In this document: positions 55,582-63,740 of the stretch, in pieces | Layout of the letters: each line of letters opens with the position of its first letter | Numbering within the stretch: position 1 is the first letter of the stretch | Assembly: GCF_009928445.1 (NCBI RefSeq) | Contig: NZ_JAABNO010000005.1 | Span: forward strand, 124,001-188,000 | Reading direction: 5' to 3' | DNA: 64,000 nt | Origin: Clostridium sp. C8-1-8 | GTDB taxonomy: Bacteria; Bacillota; Clostridia; Clostridiales; Clostridiaceae | Translations under genes and position numbers: made by a program | Notes under the pieces: model-generated | Seen by the model: the letters and a program-made list of their open reading frames with translations, nothing else | Databases searched by the model: none | Told to the model about the DNA's origin: nothing

Positions 55582-56526
55582 ATGACCTTTAATAAAATGA
55601 AAGTTCAAAAAGAAAAAGCAGGAAGAAGAAAAAGGTGGAGAATTATTGTTGCTCTCGTGCTAATTGTTCTAATTGCGCTTGGCTATATTGTGAACGAAGG
55701 AATCCATGGAAAAGGTTCTTTGGCATTTCTCTGTTATTTACAGGATCCTGGTACGTTAACTAAAAAGCAGTATCACTATAATACTACAGTTATTAAAGTG
55801 AAAAATAGCGGACAGACTATTCGAGGTACACTTTATGTGCCCGATGATAAGAAAAAAACAAGAGAAATCCTTATTATGTCACATGGCTTCAATTGTCAGT
55901 CTGCACTTCTTGCCAATAAAGCAAAATCACTAGCAGAATCCGGTATTGCTACACTTATATTCGATTTTCGTGGAGGTTCTTTTAGGGGACAAAGTGACGG
56001 AGTTACTGAGAGCATGACCTATCTAACAGAAGTTTCTGATCTAGAATGTATCATGAAAGAGGTAAAAAACTACGAATGGGTAGATCAAAGTAAAATCTAT
56101 TTAATGGGAGAGAGCTTTGGCGGCTTAGTTTCAGCTCTTACTGCGGCTCAGCATTCTGATGTTGCCGGGTTAATTCTTTGCTTTCCGGCATTTAGTTCTG
56201 CGGACTCAGCAAGAATTAACTTCTCTTCCATAGAAGCAATTCCAAAGACGTTTGCTGTTGGGAAAATGACCACAGGGTCAGATTTCTGGAAAACCTTATA
56301 TAATCTTGATGTGTACAAAGAGATTGGAAAGTATGAAGGGAACGTTATTATAATGCATGGTACAGAAGACCAAAACGTGGATCCTAAATATTCGATTAAA
56401 GCGAACAACATATATAAAAATTCAGAGCTTTTCCTGCTAGAAGGTGCTGGGCATGGATTTGGAGGTAATGATGCAAAGAGCTCGCTAAAGACAATTTATA
56501 GTTTTATCACAAAGAAAGACAAATAG
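55582..56526 (+). CDS. Alpha/beta hydrolase with N-terminal membrane anchor
   Basis: This 314-residue protein has a basic N-terminus, then one membrane helix (about 20-40, IIVALVLIVLIALGYIV) without a cleavage site. The hydrolase domain shows MSHGFN (oxyanion region), DFRGGS, the nucleophile elbow GESFGG, an acid in GTEDQNV and the catalytic His in GAGHGFGG. This S9/CocE-like fold includes esterases and peptidases, and the substrate is unknown. It is likely anchored outside the cell and controlled by the divergent TetR regulator. Confidence 0.85.
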   Translation: MTFNKMKVQKEKAGRRKRWRIIVALVLIVLIALGYIVNEGIHGKGSLAFLCYLQDPGTLTKKQYHYNTTVIKVKNSGQTIRGTLYVPDDKKKTREILIMSHGFNCQSALLANKAKSLAESGIATLIFDFRGGSFRGQSDGVTESMTYLTEVSDLECIMKEVKNYEWVDQSKIYLMGESFGGLVSALTAAQHSDVAGLILCFPAFSSADSARINFSSIEAIPKTFAVGKMTTGSDFWKTLYNLDVYKEIGKYEGNVIIMHGTEDQNVDPKYSIKANNIYKNSELFLLEGAGHGFGGNDAKSSLKTIYSFITKKDK

Positions 56527-56569
56527 CATTTATGGACATTTGTATATACACTTTGCGACTGAATAGCAA

Positions 56570-56593
56570 AAAAGAACGGTATACCGTTCTTTT
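56570..56593 (+). terminator. Intrinsic terminator after the hydrolase gene
   Basis: AAAAGAACGG pairs with CCGTTCTTTT around TATA. The T run serves the plus strand and the A run serves the minus strand. Confidence 0.8.
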
Positions 56594-56753
56594 ATATAAT
56601 TATCAATATTAGATTGCTTTATATCATTGGATATATGATTTTATATATTTTGTATTAAACCTTTTATCTATTAATCTTCTCTCAATACCTAAAATGTCTT
56701 AAAGTAAATTAAGAAATAAGCATTTAAGCTTTATAAATAAATATTATGTAATC

Positions 56754-57356
56754 TTAATAAGATCTAAATAAGCCAACTAAACGTCCTAATACAGCACAAT
56801 CATCAACTATAATAGGTTCCATAGTTTTATTCTCAGGCTGTAATCTTATGTGATCTTTTTCTTTAAAGAATCTTTTTATAGTAGCTTCTGTTTCTATTAA
56901 GGCAACAACTATTTCTCCATTGTTAGCATGATTACATTGTTCTATTATTGCAAGATCTCCATCTTCAATACCAACTTCAATCATACTATTTCCGCTTACT
57001 TTTAAAGCGAATAGCTCATTATCATGTTTTATATATTCAATTGGAATAGGAAATACATCTTCTATATTTTCTGTAGCAAGTATAGGCATACCTGCAGTAA
57101 CTTTACCTACTATAGGAATATGAACCATTTCTTTCTTAGGCATTGACAGTTCAGCTATCTCTAGAGCTCTTGGTTTGGTAGGATCTCTCTTTATCAAGCC
57201 TTTTTTCTCTAATCTCTTAAGATGTCCGTGAACAGTTGATGTAGATTTCAATGAAACAGCTTCACAAATCTCTCTAACTGAAGGTGGGTATCCTTTGTTT
57301 TCAGTATAATTTTTTAAGAACTCATATATCTCTGTTTGTTTATTATTTTCAAGCAT
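56754..57356 (-). CDS. lexA: SOS repressor LexA
   Basis: This 200-residue repressor has a winged helix (about 1-65, [23 protein letters not shown]). The self-cleavage site is Ala88-Gly89 (VTAGMP), and the catalytic dyad is Ser124 (SGNSM) and Lys161 (ATIKRF). AGAGGTGTAAG precedes the ATG. RecA filaments trigger its cleavage and induce DNA repair genes. Its own promoter carries a GAAC-N4-GTTT box, so autoregulation is likely. It diverges from the acidic Cys-motif gene. Confidence 0.96.
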   Translation of the reverse strand: MLENNKQTEIYEFLKNYTENKGYPPSVREICEAVSLKSTSTVHGHLKRLEKKGLIKRDPTKPRALEIAELSMPKKEMVHIPIVGKVTAGMPILATENIEDVFPIPIEYIKHDNELFALKVSGNSMIEVGIEDGDLAIIEQCNHANNGEIVVALIETEATIKRFFKEKDHIRLQPENKTMEPIIVDDCAVLGRLVGLFRSY

Positions 57357-57385
57357 AACTTACACCTCTCAATCTAATTAATATG

Positions 57386-57424
57386 ATTATATCACATATA
57401 TTGTCACTTATCAAACTAACGTTC
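57386..57424 (-). promoter_or_regulatory. lexA promoter with overlapping LexA (SOS) box
   Basis: On the minus strand, TTGATA (57414-57409), a 17-bp spacer and TATAAT (57391-57386) form the promoter. GAAC-GTTA-GTTT (57424-57413) fits the Gram-positive SOS box core GAAC-N4-GTTY and overlaps the -35, so bound LexA would block RNA polymerase. Confidence 0.75.
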
Positions 57425-57426
57425 TC

Positions 57427-57680
57427 ATTTTGTTGATATTATTGCTAAGGTTTGATATAATTGTTTATTGTATATAAAGGTGTAACAATTATATTTGAAA
57501 ATTATCTTCAAAACCTCTTTGTTTTTAATATGATCAATTGAAGATATAAATTCTAATATCAAAGTAGTACATCTATATATTCTAAACATATATGTACGGA
57601 TATATTGACAATAGATTAAAAGCGGAGTAGTGTACATTATGAGTAAACTTAATTTGCATTTTGCAGATAGGAGAGAAAGT
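57427..57680. other. lexA divergent intergenic region
   Basis: AT-rich sequence upstream of the acidic protein gene. The frame of that gene stays open to 57630, but the upstream ATG has a poorer ribosome binding site. TTGACA at about 57606 could be a -35 for it, with no good -10 match. No RNA gene or repeat was seen. Confidence 0.4.
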
Positions 57681-58061
57681 ATGAATAATAACGAAGTTTT
57701 AAAAGACGAATTATGCGATATTTTTCCTAATAAAATATGCGACAATTGTGGTAAATGCCTAGAAAATGAAGGTGTTGATCTTAGAGCTATAAAGATTGAA
57801 GACATTGCTAGAAGTGTAGATGAAAATGATTTTGTAGAAGATGAGCTAATTGAGCTTGATGACGAAAGTGATGATGGGGTAGACCTATACGAAGATTCTG
57901 AAGATAGCGAAGTTATATACGAAGAAGAAGATTACGAAGATGCCTGGGATCACATAGAATACATAGATGATTTGCAAGATATCTTAGATGATACTGAAAG
58001 TATTCAAAAGTTGACTGAAGAAGTTTATCCAGGACTTATAAAGATCAGAAGAAGAGAGTAG
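57681..58061 (+). CDS. Acidic CxxCxxC protein divergent from lexA
   Basis: The ATG at 57681 is chosen for its TAGGAGAG site seven bases before it. The 126-residue protein has CDNCGKC near residue 20, a compact metal-binding motif (zinc or iron-sulphur). A stretch of about 60 residues dominated by Asp and Glu (about 50-105) follows, then a basic end IKIRRRE. I do not know its function. Its place beside lexA, with a shared upstream region, hints at a stress or DNA-related role but is no proof. The protein is soluble. Confidence 0.7.
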   Translation: MNNNEVLKDELCDIFPNKICDNCGKCLENEGVDLRAIKIEDIARSVDENDFVEDELIELDDESDDGVDLYEDSEDSEVIYEEEDYEDAWDHIEYIDDLQDILDDTESIQKLTEEVYPGLIKIRRRE

Positions 58062-58122
58062 TGGAGCGTCTATTTTTTTAGACTTCACTATATTTACATA
58101 AGCTCTGAAAATAACAAAAGAA

Positions 58123-58158
58123 AAAAACACTGAAAGAATATATTCTTTCAGTGTTTTT
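58123..58158. terminator. Perfect 36-bp palindromic bidirectional terminator
   Basis: The arm AAAAACACTGAAAGAATA (58123-58140) is followed at once by its complement (58141-58158). Runs of A and T on the flanks give T tails on both strands, fitting convergent genes on either side. Confidence 0.85.
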
Positions 58159-58296
58159 CTTTTACATGATATTAGGGTAGTGGCGTTTAAATTTCGAACT
58201 ATATTTAACTAACAAAAAAATAAGCTGGTTTATACAGTAGAAAAGTAAAGTGCTGATTTTAGAGAAGTTTATATCTAAAACATTTATTACTGTATG

Positions 58297-59301
58297 TTAC
58301 TTATTATACTTATTAATCTGAGATAAAGGATTTGATTTCACAGCTTCTCTTAGACTTTCATCATCTATATGGGTATAAATCTGTGTAGTAGAAACGCTTT
58401 CGTGACCAAGAATTTGCTGAAGGCTTCTTATATCTACATTGCCGTATTTATACATAAGGGTAGCAGCAGTGTGCCTAAGCTTATGCGGTGTATATTTTGC
58501 TTCGGTTAATCCGCTGTTTGTTATATGTTTTTTTACTAATATTTCTACAGTTCTTTTATCAATTTTCTTGTTTCTTGAAGAAAGAAATAAATACTTTTTG
58601 TTTTCAGTATCACACTTTGAAGCGTCTCTTACTTGAAGATATCTATTGATAGAATCTAATGAGGCTTCATTAAGATAAACGGTTCTTTCTTTATTTCCTT
58701 TACCTATAATAGTAAGTATATCATTCTTGATTTTATCTATTTGTATATTACAAAGTTCCGATAATCTTAAGCCGCAGTTTAAGAATAAGGTTAATATGCA
58801 ATAATCCCTTAGATAGTTCTTGTTTTTCTTATCCAGAGAATTCAATAAGTTTATACTCTGATCTAAGGTTAAGTAAACCGGATGTCTTTTGCTTATCTTT
58901 GGTGTTTCTAGTTCTATTGTAGGATCTTCAGATATTATCTTTGCTTTAGTGGAGATAAACTTAAAGTAAGACTTTAAAGCTGCGACTTTTCTAGCTCTGG
59001 CATAAGTTCCGTTTTCTCTTTGTTTTTCAACAAAACTCATAAATGCATACAGATCAGTTAGCTTTATATTTTTTATGAAAGTTTCATCTATATCTGATAA
59101 AACAATTTCTTCGAATTCTACATTTGAACTACAGAGACCTTTATAAACCTTTAAAAATCTAAAAAATACCGTTAAATCAAATTTATATCCTTCAATTGTT
59201 CTTTTTGATTTACCTTTTATAGTTTCTAAATAATTAATAAAATCAATAACCGAAGGTGGTAAATTATTATTTGCTTGAATTGCTTTTATATCGTATTTCA
59301 T
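58297..59301 (-). CDS. Xer-like tyrosine recombinase
   Basis: This 334-residue integrase-family recombinase has an N-terminal SAM-like DNA-binding domain (about 15-125) and a catalytic domain with the full set Arg179, Lys201, His273-x-x-Arg276, His300 and nucleophile Tyr309 (HKLRHTAA, LGHESVSTTQIYTH). Length and motifs fit XerC/XerD more than phage integrases. AAGGAGAATT precedes the ATG. No phage or integrative element genes are nearby. A dif-shaped palindrome lies 78 bp upstream of its start. It may be a chromosome-dimer resolvase or a lone Xer acting on that site. Confidence 0.85.
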   Translation of the reverse strand: MKYDIKAIQANNNLPPSVIDFINYLETIKGKSKRTIEGYKFDLTVFFRFLKVYKGLCSSNVEFEEIVLSDIDETFIKNIKLTDLYAFMSFVEKQRENGTYARARKVAALKSYFKFISTKAKIISEDPTIELETPKISKRHPVYLTLDQSINLLNSLDKKNKNYLRDYCILTLFLNCGLRLSELCNIQIDKIKNDILTIIGKGNKERTVYLNEASLDSINRYLQVRDASKCDTENKKYLFLSSRNKKIDKRTVEILVKKHITNSGLTEAKYTPHKLRHTAATLMYKYGNVDIRSLQQILGHESVSTTQIYTHIDDESLREAVKSNPLSQINKYNK

Positions 59302-59378
59302 TGAAAATTCTCCTTAAAAACCATTAATCATAAGTTCTTATTAAATTATACCATATATTTTATAAAATCTGTACACTT

Positions 59379-59406
59379 ATTTCGCTAAATTAGCATTTAG
59401 CGAAAT
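59379..59406. promoter_or_regulatory. 28-bp dif-shaped palindrome next to the recombinase gene
   Basis: An 11-bp arm ATTTCGCTAAA (59379-59389) and its exact complement (59396-59406) flank a 6-bp centre TTAGCA, the 11-6-11 geometry of dif sites. It is also a 12-bp stem with a 4-nt loop. The sequence does not match the usual Firmicutes dif consensus, so it could instead be an operator or hairpin. Confidence 0.4.
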
Positions 59407-60042
59407 TAATTTTCGGTATTTTTAGTGTTTTTTTATCATAAATCCTGATTTTTTATAAGAAAAAACTAATTTCGTGTTGTCACATGTATGATTTTCTATT
59501 TTTACACTGTTTATTTAATCAGCATCTTCATATTTATGTTTTTAACTTATAAATCTATTTTTTTTATAATGCGTTTATAATTTACATGAATCTAAATCAA
59601 AATTTTTCACCAATCGATTTTGACGAAAAAATTCTACGGAAAATTTCTAGAACATCTATTTGCACATTTTATATATTTTTAAAATTAATATTTTTGTATA
59701 AATCCACACAGTTTTAAAATTATTCATTGCACAAAAAATAATTTTAACTAGCAGCTTTTATATTAAAAATCTGAATTATATTCTCAGATTATATATATAG
59801 CTAAATATTAATATGTATTAAATATATTATGTATGAATAAATCTTGTTACGGATCTATAACTTCTAATAATATATTTATGTATCTAAACACAAAATTTTA
59901 GTTTCTAATATATTCGGTGTATTCATATATGCTTTTTTCAATTATTAATCTTAGAATCTAAAAGTTATTTAATATAAATATACCAATACCCGATACAACT
60001 ACATATATTATTAGTAAATAATAAAAAATCAACTCTTTACTA
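59407..60042. other. Long AT-rich intergenic region
   Basis: About 640 bp without a credible gene on either strand, very rich in A and T with many short homopolymer runs. The integrase promoter must lie near its left end. A plus-strand small RNA ending at the hairpin at 60043 cannot be excluded, but I see no clear promoter for one. Confidence 0.4.
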
Positions 60043-60077
60043 AAAAAACTTCTCAATCACTATTGATAAGGTTTTTT
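60043..60077. terminator. Hairpin with T runs on both strands
   Basis: AAAAAACTT and TCAAT pair with ATTGA and AAGGTTTTTT with a small internal loop. It may be a backup terminator for purB on the minus strand. No plus-strand gene precedes it. Confidence 0.55.
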
Positions 60078-60151
60078 AATTTAATAAATTGTATGCAATT
60101 GAAGATTGTAATTTTACATATTAAATATTATGTTAAGTAAAGTAATATAAA

Positions 60152-60180
60152 TAAAAATAAGAGATGTTTTCACATCTCTT
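60152..60180 (-). terminator. Intrinsic terminator of purB
   Basis: On the minus strand AAGAGATG pairs with CATCTCTT around TGAAAA, followed by ATTTTTATTT. Confidence 0.85.
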
Positions 60181-60214
60181 ACATTTTCGCTTAAATTATG
60201 TTTATAAATGTAAC

Positions 60215-61645
60215 TTATACATTTATTTGAGCTTCTACTCCTAATGATTCTCTATTAGCTTCTAAAACCGGAGCAACTTCATTCTTCAAGAACTCTACCA
60301 CTTGACCTGGTGCTCTCCCTATAAATTTGCTAGGATCAATTACATTGTAAACTTCTTCTTTAGATAATAAGAAGCTTTCATCAGAAGCAATTCTTTCTAT
60401 AAGGTCGTTATTAAGACCTTCTTCTTTTACTCTTCTAGCAGCATCCATAGAGTGAACTCTTATTTTTTCATGCATTTCCTGTCTGTCTGCTCCCCTTTTT
60501 ACAGCTTCCATCATTATATTTTCTGTAGCCATAAAAGGTAATTCATTAGACACATGAGAAGCTATTACCTTATCGTAAACCACCATATTTTCAGCGATAT
60601 TTATGTAAAGATTCAATACGCCGTCTAAAGCTAAGAAAGCTTCTGCTACTGCTATTCTCTTATTAGCAGAATCATCTAAGGTTCTTTCAAACCATTGAGT
60701 GGAAGCTGTAATAGCTGGGTTTAAAGCATCAACTATAATATATCTAGCTAAAGCTCCCATTCTTTCTGAACGCATAGGATTTCTCTTATAAGCCATAGCT
60801 GAAGATCCTATCTGATTCTTTTCAAAAGGCTCTTCTACTTCTTTCATACTTTGAAGAAGTCTTAAGTCATTACTGAACTTATAAGCGCTTTGAGCTATTT
60901 CAGATAAAGTATTAAGAACTATAGAATCTACTTTTCTTGGGTATGTTTGGCCTGTAACTGCATAACTACTCTTATAGCCCATTTTTTCAGCTACAATGAT
61001 ATCTAATTCTTTTACTTTTTCTTCATCTCCGTTAAATAGAGCCATAAAGCTAGCCTGAGTACCAGTAGTTCCTTTTACCCCTCTTAACTTTAACTTTTCA
61101 ATAACAAAATCTAAGTTTTCAAGATCTATTAATAAATCCTGAATCCAAAGTGTAGCTCTCTTTCCTACTGTTGTTAACTGAGCTGGTTGAAAATGTGTAA
61201 AACCTAAAGTAGGTAAATCTTTGTATTTCTCAGCAAAATTCCCTAAATGATTTATTACATTTATAAGCTTTTTCTTAACTAACAGTAAAGCTTCCTTCAT
61301 TATTATTATGTCCGTATTATCTCCAACATAACAACTTGTTGCACCTAAATGAATTATCCCCTTTGCACTTGGGCATTGTAATCCATAGGCATAAACATGA
61401 CTCATTACATCATGTCTTACTTCTTTTTCTTTTGCTATGGCATCATCATAATTAATATCGTATATGTGCTCTTTAAGCTCATTAATTTGTTCCTCAGTAA
61501 TATTTAATCCTAATTCCCTTTCGCACTCTGCTAATGCAACCCAAAGCTTTCTCCAAGTTGAAAATTTCATGTCATCAGAAAACAAGTAAGACATCTCTTT
61601 TGACGCATATCTTGAATTCAAAGGTGTGCTATACAAATTTCTCAT
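60215..61645 (-). CDS. purB: Adenylosuccinate lyase PurB
   Basis: This 476-residue enzyme of the fumarase/aspartase superfamily cleaves SAICAR and adenylosuccinate in purine synthesis. It shows the superfamily signature SSAMAYKRNPMRSE, HLGATSCYVGDN, GFTHFQPAQ and a conserved TGTQASF. Length and start (TAGGAGGATG before the ATG) fit the family. It is monocistronic here, away from other pur genes. Its promoter is an extended -10 at 61695-61703. Confidence 0.95.
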   Translation of the reverse strand: MRNLYSTPLNSRYASKEMSYLFSDDMKFSTWRKLWVALAECERELGLNITEEQINELKEHIYDINYDDAIAKEKEVRHDVMSHVYAYGLQCPSAKGIIHLGATSCYVGDNTDIIIMKEALLLVKKKLINVINHLGNFAEKYKDLPTLGFTHFQPAQLTTVGKRATLWIQDLLIDLENLDFVIEKLKLRGVKGTTGTQASFMALFNGDEEKVKELDIIVAEKMGYKSSYAVTGQTYPRKVDSIVLNTLSEIAQSAYKFSNDLRLLQSMKEVEEPFEKNQIGSSAMAYKRNPMRSERMGALARYIIVDALNPAITASTQWFERTLDDSANKRIAVAEAFLALDGVLNLYINIAENMVVYDKVIASHVSNELPFMATENIMMEAVKRGADRQEMHEKIRVHSMDAARRVKEEGLNNDLIERIASDESFLLSKEEVYNVIDPSKFIGRAPGQVVEFLKNEVAPVLEANRESLGVEAQINV

Positions 61646-61694
61646 TCTTCATCCTCCTACGAATAAAATGTAAAAATATAGAGTCATCATTCGT

Positions 61695-61703
61695 ATTATA
61701 TCA
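61695..61703 (-). promoter_or_regulatory. Extended -10 promoter of purB
   Basis: TGA-TATAAT on the minus strand, 50 bp before the ATG. The -35 region is poor. No purine riboswitch or PurR box was recognised in the short leader. Confidence 0.5.
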
Positions 61704-61788
61704 TATTTTTTCATATTTTACAGGTATATTTTATTAATTATTTTAATATATATACAGTGGGAATTTAATATGATGGGAGTTGAATATT

Positions 61789-62010
61789 GTGTACAAGCTT
61801 AGTATAATCGACAAACTCAGCTTTTTATTAGTAATTATAGGAGCTCTCAACTGGGGACTGATAGGATTACTTAACTTTAATCTCGTTAAGTTTATATCCT
61901 TCGGTAACTGTATCGTTGAAAGAATCATATATATACTAGTTTTCGCCGCAGCAATAAATCTTGTATATGTAATACTTAAAAGCAAAACAGATTTTAAAAA
62001 GGGTTTCTGA
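61789..62010 (+). CDS. DUF378 (YuzA-like) small membrane protein
   Basis: The GTG at 61789 has GGGAG nine bases upstream and gives about 73 residues. The frame is open nine bases further to a TTG that is too close to that site. DUF378 features are visible: LLVIIGALNWGLIGL in helix one and IIYILVFAAAINLVYVI in helix two, with a short basic tail. Function is unknown. It stands alone between purB (divergent) and ptsH (convergent). Confidence 0.8.
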   Translation: MYKLSIIDKLSFLLVIIGALNWGLIGLLNFNLVKFISFGNCIVERIIYILVFAAAINLVYVILKSKTDFKKGF

Positions 62011-62152
62011 ACATAACTATAAGTAGATTTTGGACTAGCTATCCACTCTACTCCACTAAAGATAATAATACGAATGCATTTTGAAACATCCTTAATGTGT
62101 ATAAGATGTATGTAACAAAAAGTCAATTTTTTAAAAAGTCATAACAAAAATA

Positions 62153-62179
62153 AAAAAGGTTCCTAACGGAACCTTTTTC
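62153..62179 (-). terminator. Intrinsic terminator of ptsH
   Basis: GGTTCC and GGAACC pair around a 4-nt loop, flanked by A and T runs. On the minus strand the tail is CCTTTTTT. Confidence 0.85.
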
Positions 62180-62182
62180 GTC

Positions 62183-62443
62183 TTATTCTTCTAAGCTTTC
62201 AACTAACTTAACAATTTCTTCAGCTGCTAAAGTTTCGTCATCGCCAGAAGCTATAACCTTTATGTTAGCATCTTTAGTAACGCCTAAAGAAAGAACTCCT
62301 ATTAAACTCTTAACATTAGCTTTCTTTCCATTGAATTCAATGCTAATATCAGATTTAAATGATGATGCCTTCTTTACTAATAATGTTGCTGGTCTAGCAT
62401 GTAAACCAGTTGAATTTTTAACTAATACTTCTTTAGTTACCAT
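62183..62443 (-). CDS. ptsH: Phosphocarrier protein HPr
   Basis: The ATG at 62443 is preceded by AGAGGTGG. The frame is open seven codons further without a site. The 86-residue protein carries the active-site His15 (STGLHARPAT), phosphorylated by enzyme I, and Ser46 (NVKSLIGV), the target of HPr kinase in carbon catabolite control. It passes phosphate to sugar permeases. It is not next to ptsI here. Two direct repeats cover its promoter. Confidence 0.95.
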   Translation of the reverse strand: MVTKEVLVKNSTGLHARPATLLVKKASSFKSDISIEFNGKKANVKSLIGVLSLGVTKDANIKVIASGDDETLAAEEIVKLVESLEE

Positions 62444-62486
62444 TATATCCACCTCTTTATTCATATTTTATATCATTAACTATTAT

Positions 62487-62529
62487 ATTATAATAACTTT
62501 TGGACAAAATTTCAATAAGTTTTGGACAA
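62487..62529 (-). promoter_or_regulatory. ptsH promoter with two 16-bp direct repeats
   Basis: On the minus strand TTGAAA (62515-62510), a 17-bp spacer and TATAAT (62492-62487). On the plus strand AATAACTTTTGGACAA (62492-62507) and AATAAGTTTTGGACAA (62514-62529) differ at one base and are 22 bp apart, about two helical turns. They overlap the spacer and -35, a position for a dimeric regulator. Confidence 0.6.
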
Positions 62530-62534
62530 GTTGC

Positions 62535-63728
62535 TTATTTTAGTTTATTTAAGAAGGATTTTAATCTGTTTATTCCCTCTTCAATGTTATCTGTAGATGT
62601 TGCATAAGATAACCTAATATAGTCATCAAGTCCAAATGCTATTCCCGGAACAGTAGCAACAGCGCCATCTTCCAAGAGAACTTCTGAAAACTTTATTGAG
62701 TCCTCAATAATAGTTTCACCAAATTTCTTTTTTAAATAATATGATATGTTTACCATAACATAAAAAGCGCCGCTTGGGTTAATTATTTTTACATTTTCAA
62801 TTTCATTTAATTTTTTTGCCATGAAGTTTCTTCTTCTCTCAAATTCTAAAGCCATATCTTTTACTACAGCTTCCTCTGTATTAAGAGCCTCTATAGTAGC
62901 ATGCTGTGCTATAGTATTTGGATTTGAAGTCATGTGACTTTGTATACTAGACATAAGCTTAATCACATTTCCTGGTCCAGCAGCGTATCCTATTCTCCAA
63001 CCTGTCATAGAGTAGGTTTTAGAAACACCGTTTATCACTATAGTTCTATTAAATGCGTCTTCTGATAAAGCAGCTATGCTAACATGTTCATTTCCATCAT
63101 ATATTAATTTTTCATATATTTCGTCTGATACTATGTATAAATCATGTTCTTTAGCAAAGTTAGCAATTTCTATTAATTCTTCTTTTGAATAAATAGTTCC
63201 AGTAGGATTGTTAGGAGAATTAAGTAAAATTGCTTTTGTTTTATCAGTTAACACCTTATTTAATTCATCAATGGTATATTTAAAATCATTTTCCTCTTTA
63301 CATTCAACAAAAACTGGAACGCCATCTGCTATTTTTATAAGTTCTGGATAACTAACCCAATATGGAGTAGGAACAATAACCTCTTCTCCTGGATTTAGTA
63401 ATGCAAGAAATAAATTTCCTAAACATTGCTTTGCTCCATTTGAAATTATTACTTGTGATGTAGAATAAGTAAGATTATTATCACGAAGAAATTTTTCGCA
63501 TACTGCCTTCTTTAGATCAATAAGTCCTGATGCAGGTGTATACTTAGTATAACCTTTTTTCATAGCTTCAACAGCTGCATCAATGATATTTTGAGGTGTA
63601 TTAAAATCTGGTTCTCCTGCTGCAAAACTTATAACGTTTATTCCAGCTTTTTTCATTTCATTTGCCTTTGCTGTAACTGATAGTGTTATAGAAGGAGTTA
63701 ATGCTTCTATTTTTCTTGATAATGTCAT
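62535..63728 (-). CDS. Aspartate aminotransferase-like enzyme (class I/II)
   Basis: This 397-residue fold-type I PLP enzyme transfers an amino group, probably between aspartate and 2-oxoglutarate. The PLP lysine is in GVSKTYSMTGWRIGYAAG. NSPNNPTGT, SDEIYEKL and the Arg that binds the substrate carboxylate (YIRLSYA) match the AspB subgroup. AAAGGTGGGG precedes the ATG. It begins 12 bp after the PHP-domain gene, so the two are co-transcribed. Exact amino acid preference is inferred. Confidence 0.92.
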   Translation of the reverse strand: MTLSRKIEALTPSITLSVTAKANEMKKAGINVISFAAGEPDFNTPQNIIDAAVEAMKKGYTKYTPASGLIDLKKAVCEKFLRDNNLTYSTSQVIISNGAKQCLGNLFLALLNPGEEVIVPTPYWVSYPELIKIADGVPVFVECKEENDFKYTIDELNKVLTDKTKAILLNSPNNPTGTIYSKEELIEIANFAKEHDLYIVSDEIYEKLIYDGNEHVSIAALSEDAFNRTIVINGVSKTYSMTGWRIGYAAGPGNVIKLMSSIQSHMTSNPNTIAQHATIEALNTEEAVVKDMALEFERRRNFMAKKLNEIENVKIINPSGAFYVMVNISYYLKKKFGETIIEDSIKFSEVLLEDGAVATVPGIAFGLDDYIRLSYATSTDNIEEGINRLKSFLNKLK

Positions 63729-63740
63729 GATACCCCACCT

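Noticed and set aside
58123..58158. Perfect 36-bp palindrome as an operator or mobile-element end
   Set aside because: A and T runs on both sides and its place between convergent genes make a bidirectional terminator the simple explanation.
58297..59301. Phage or integrative-element integrase
   Set aside because: No excisionase, phage or transfer genes, no flanking repeats and no tRNA nearby. Length and motifs fit Xer proteins.
59379..59406. Canonical Firmicutes dif site
   Set aside because: The geometry fits but the arm sequences do not resemble the known consensus, so it is reported only as dif-shaped.
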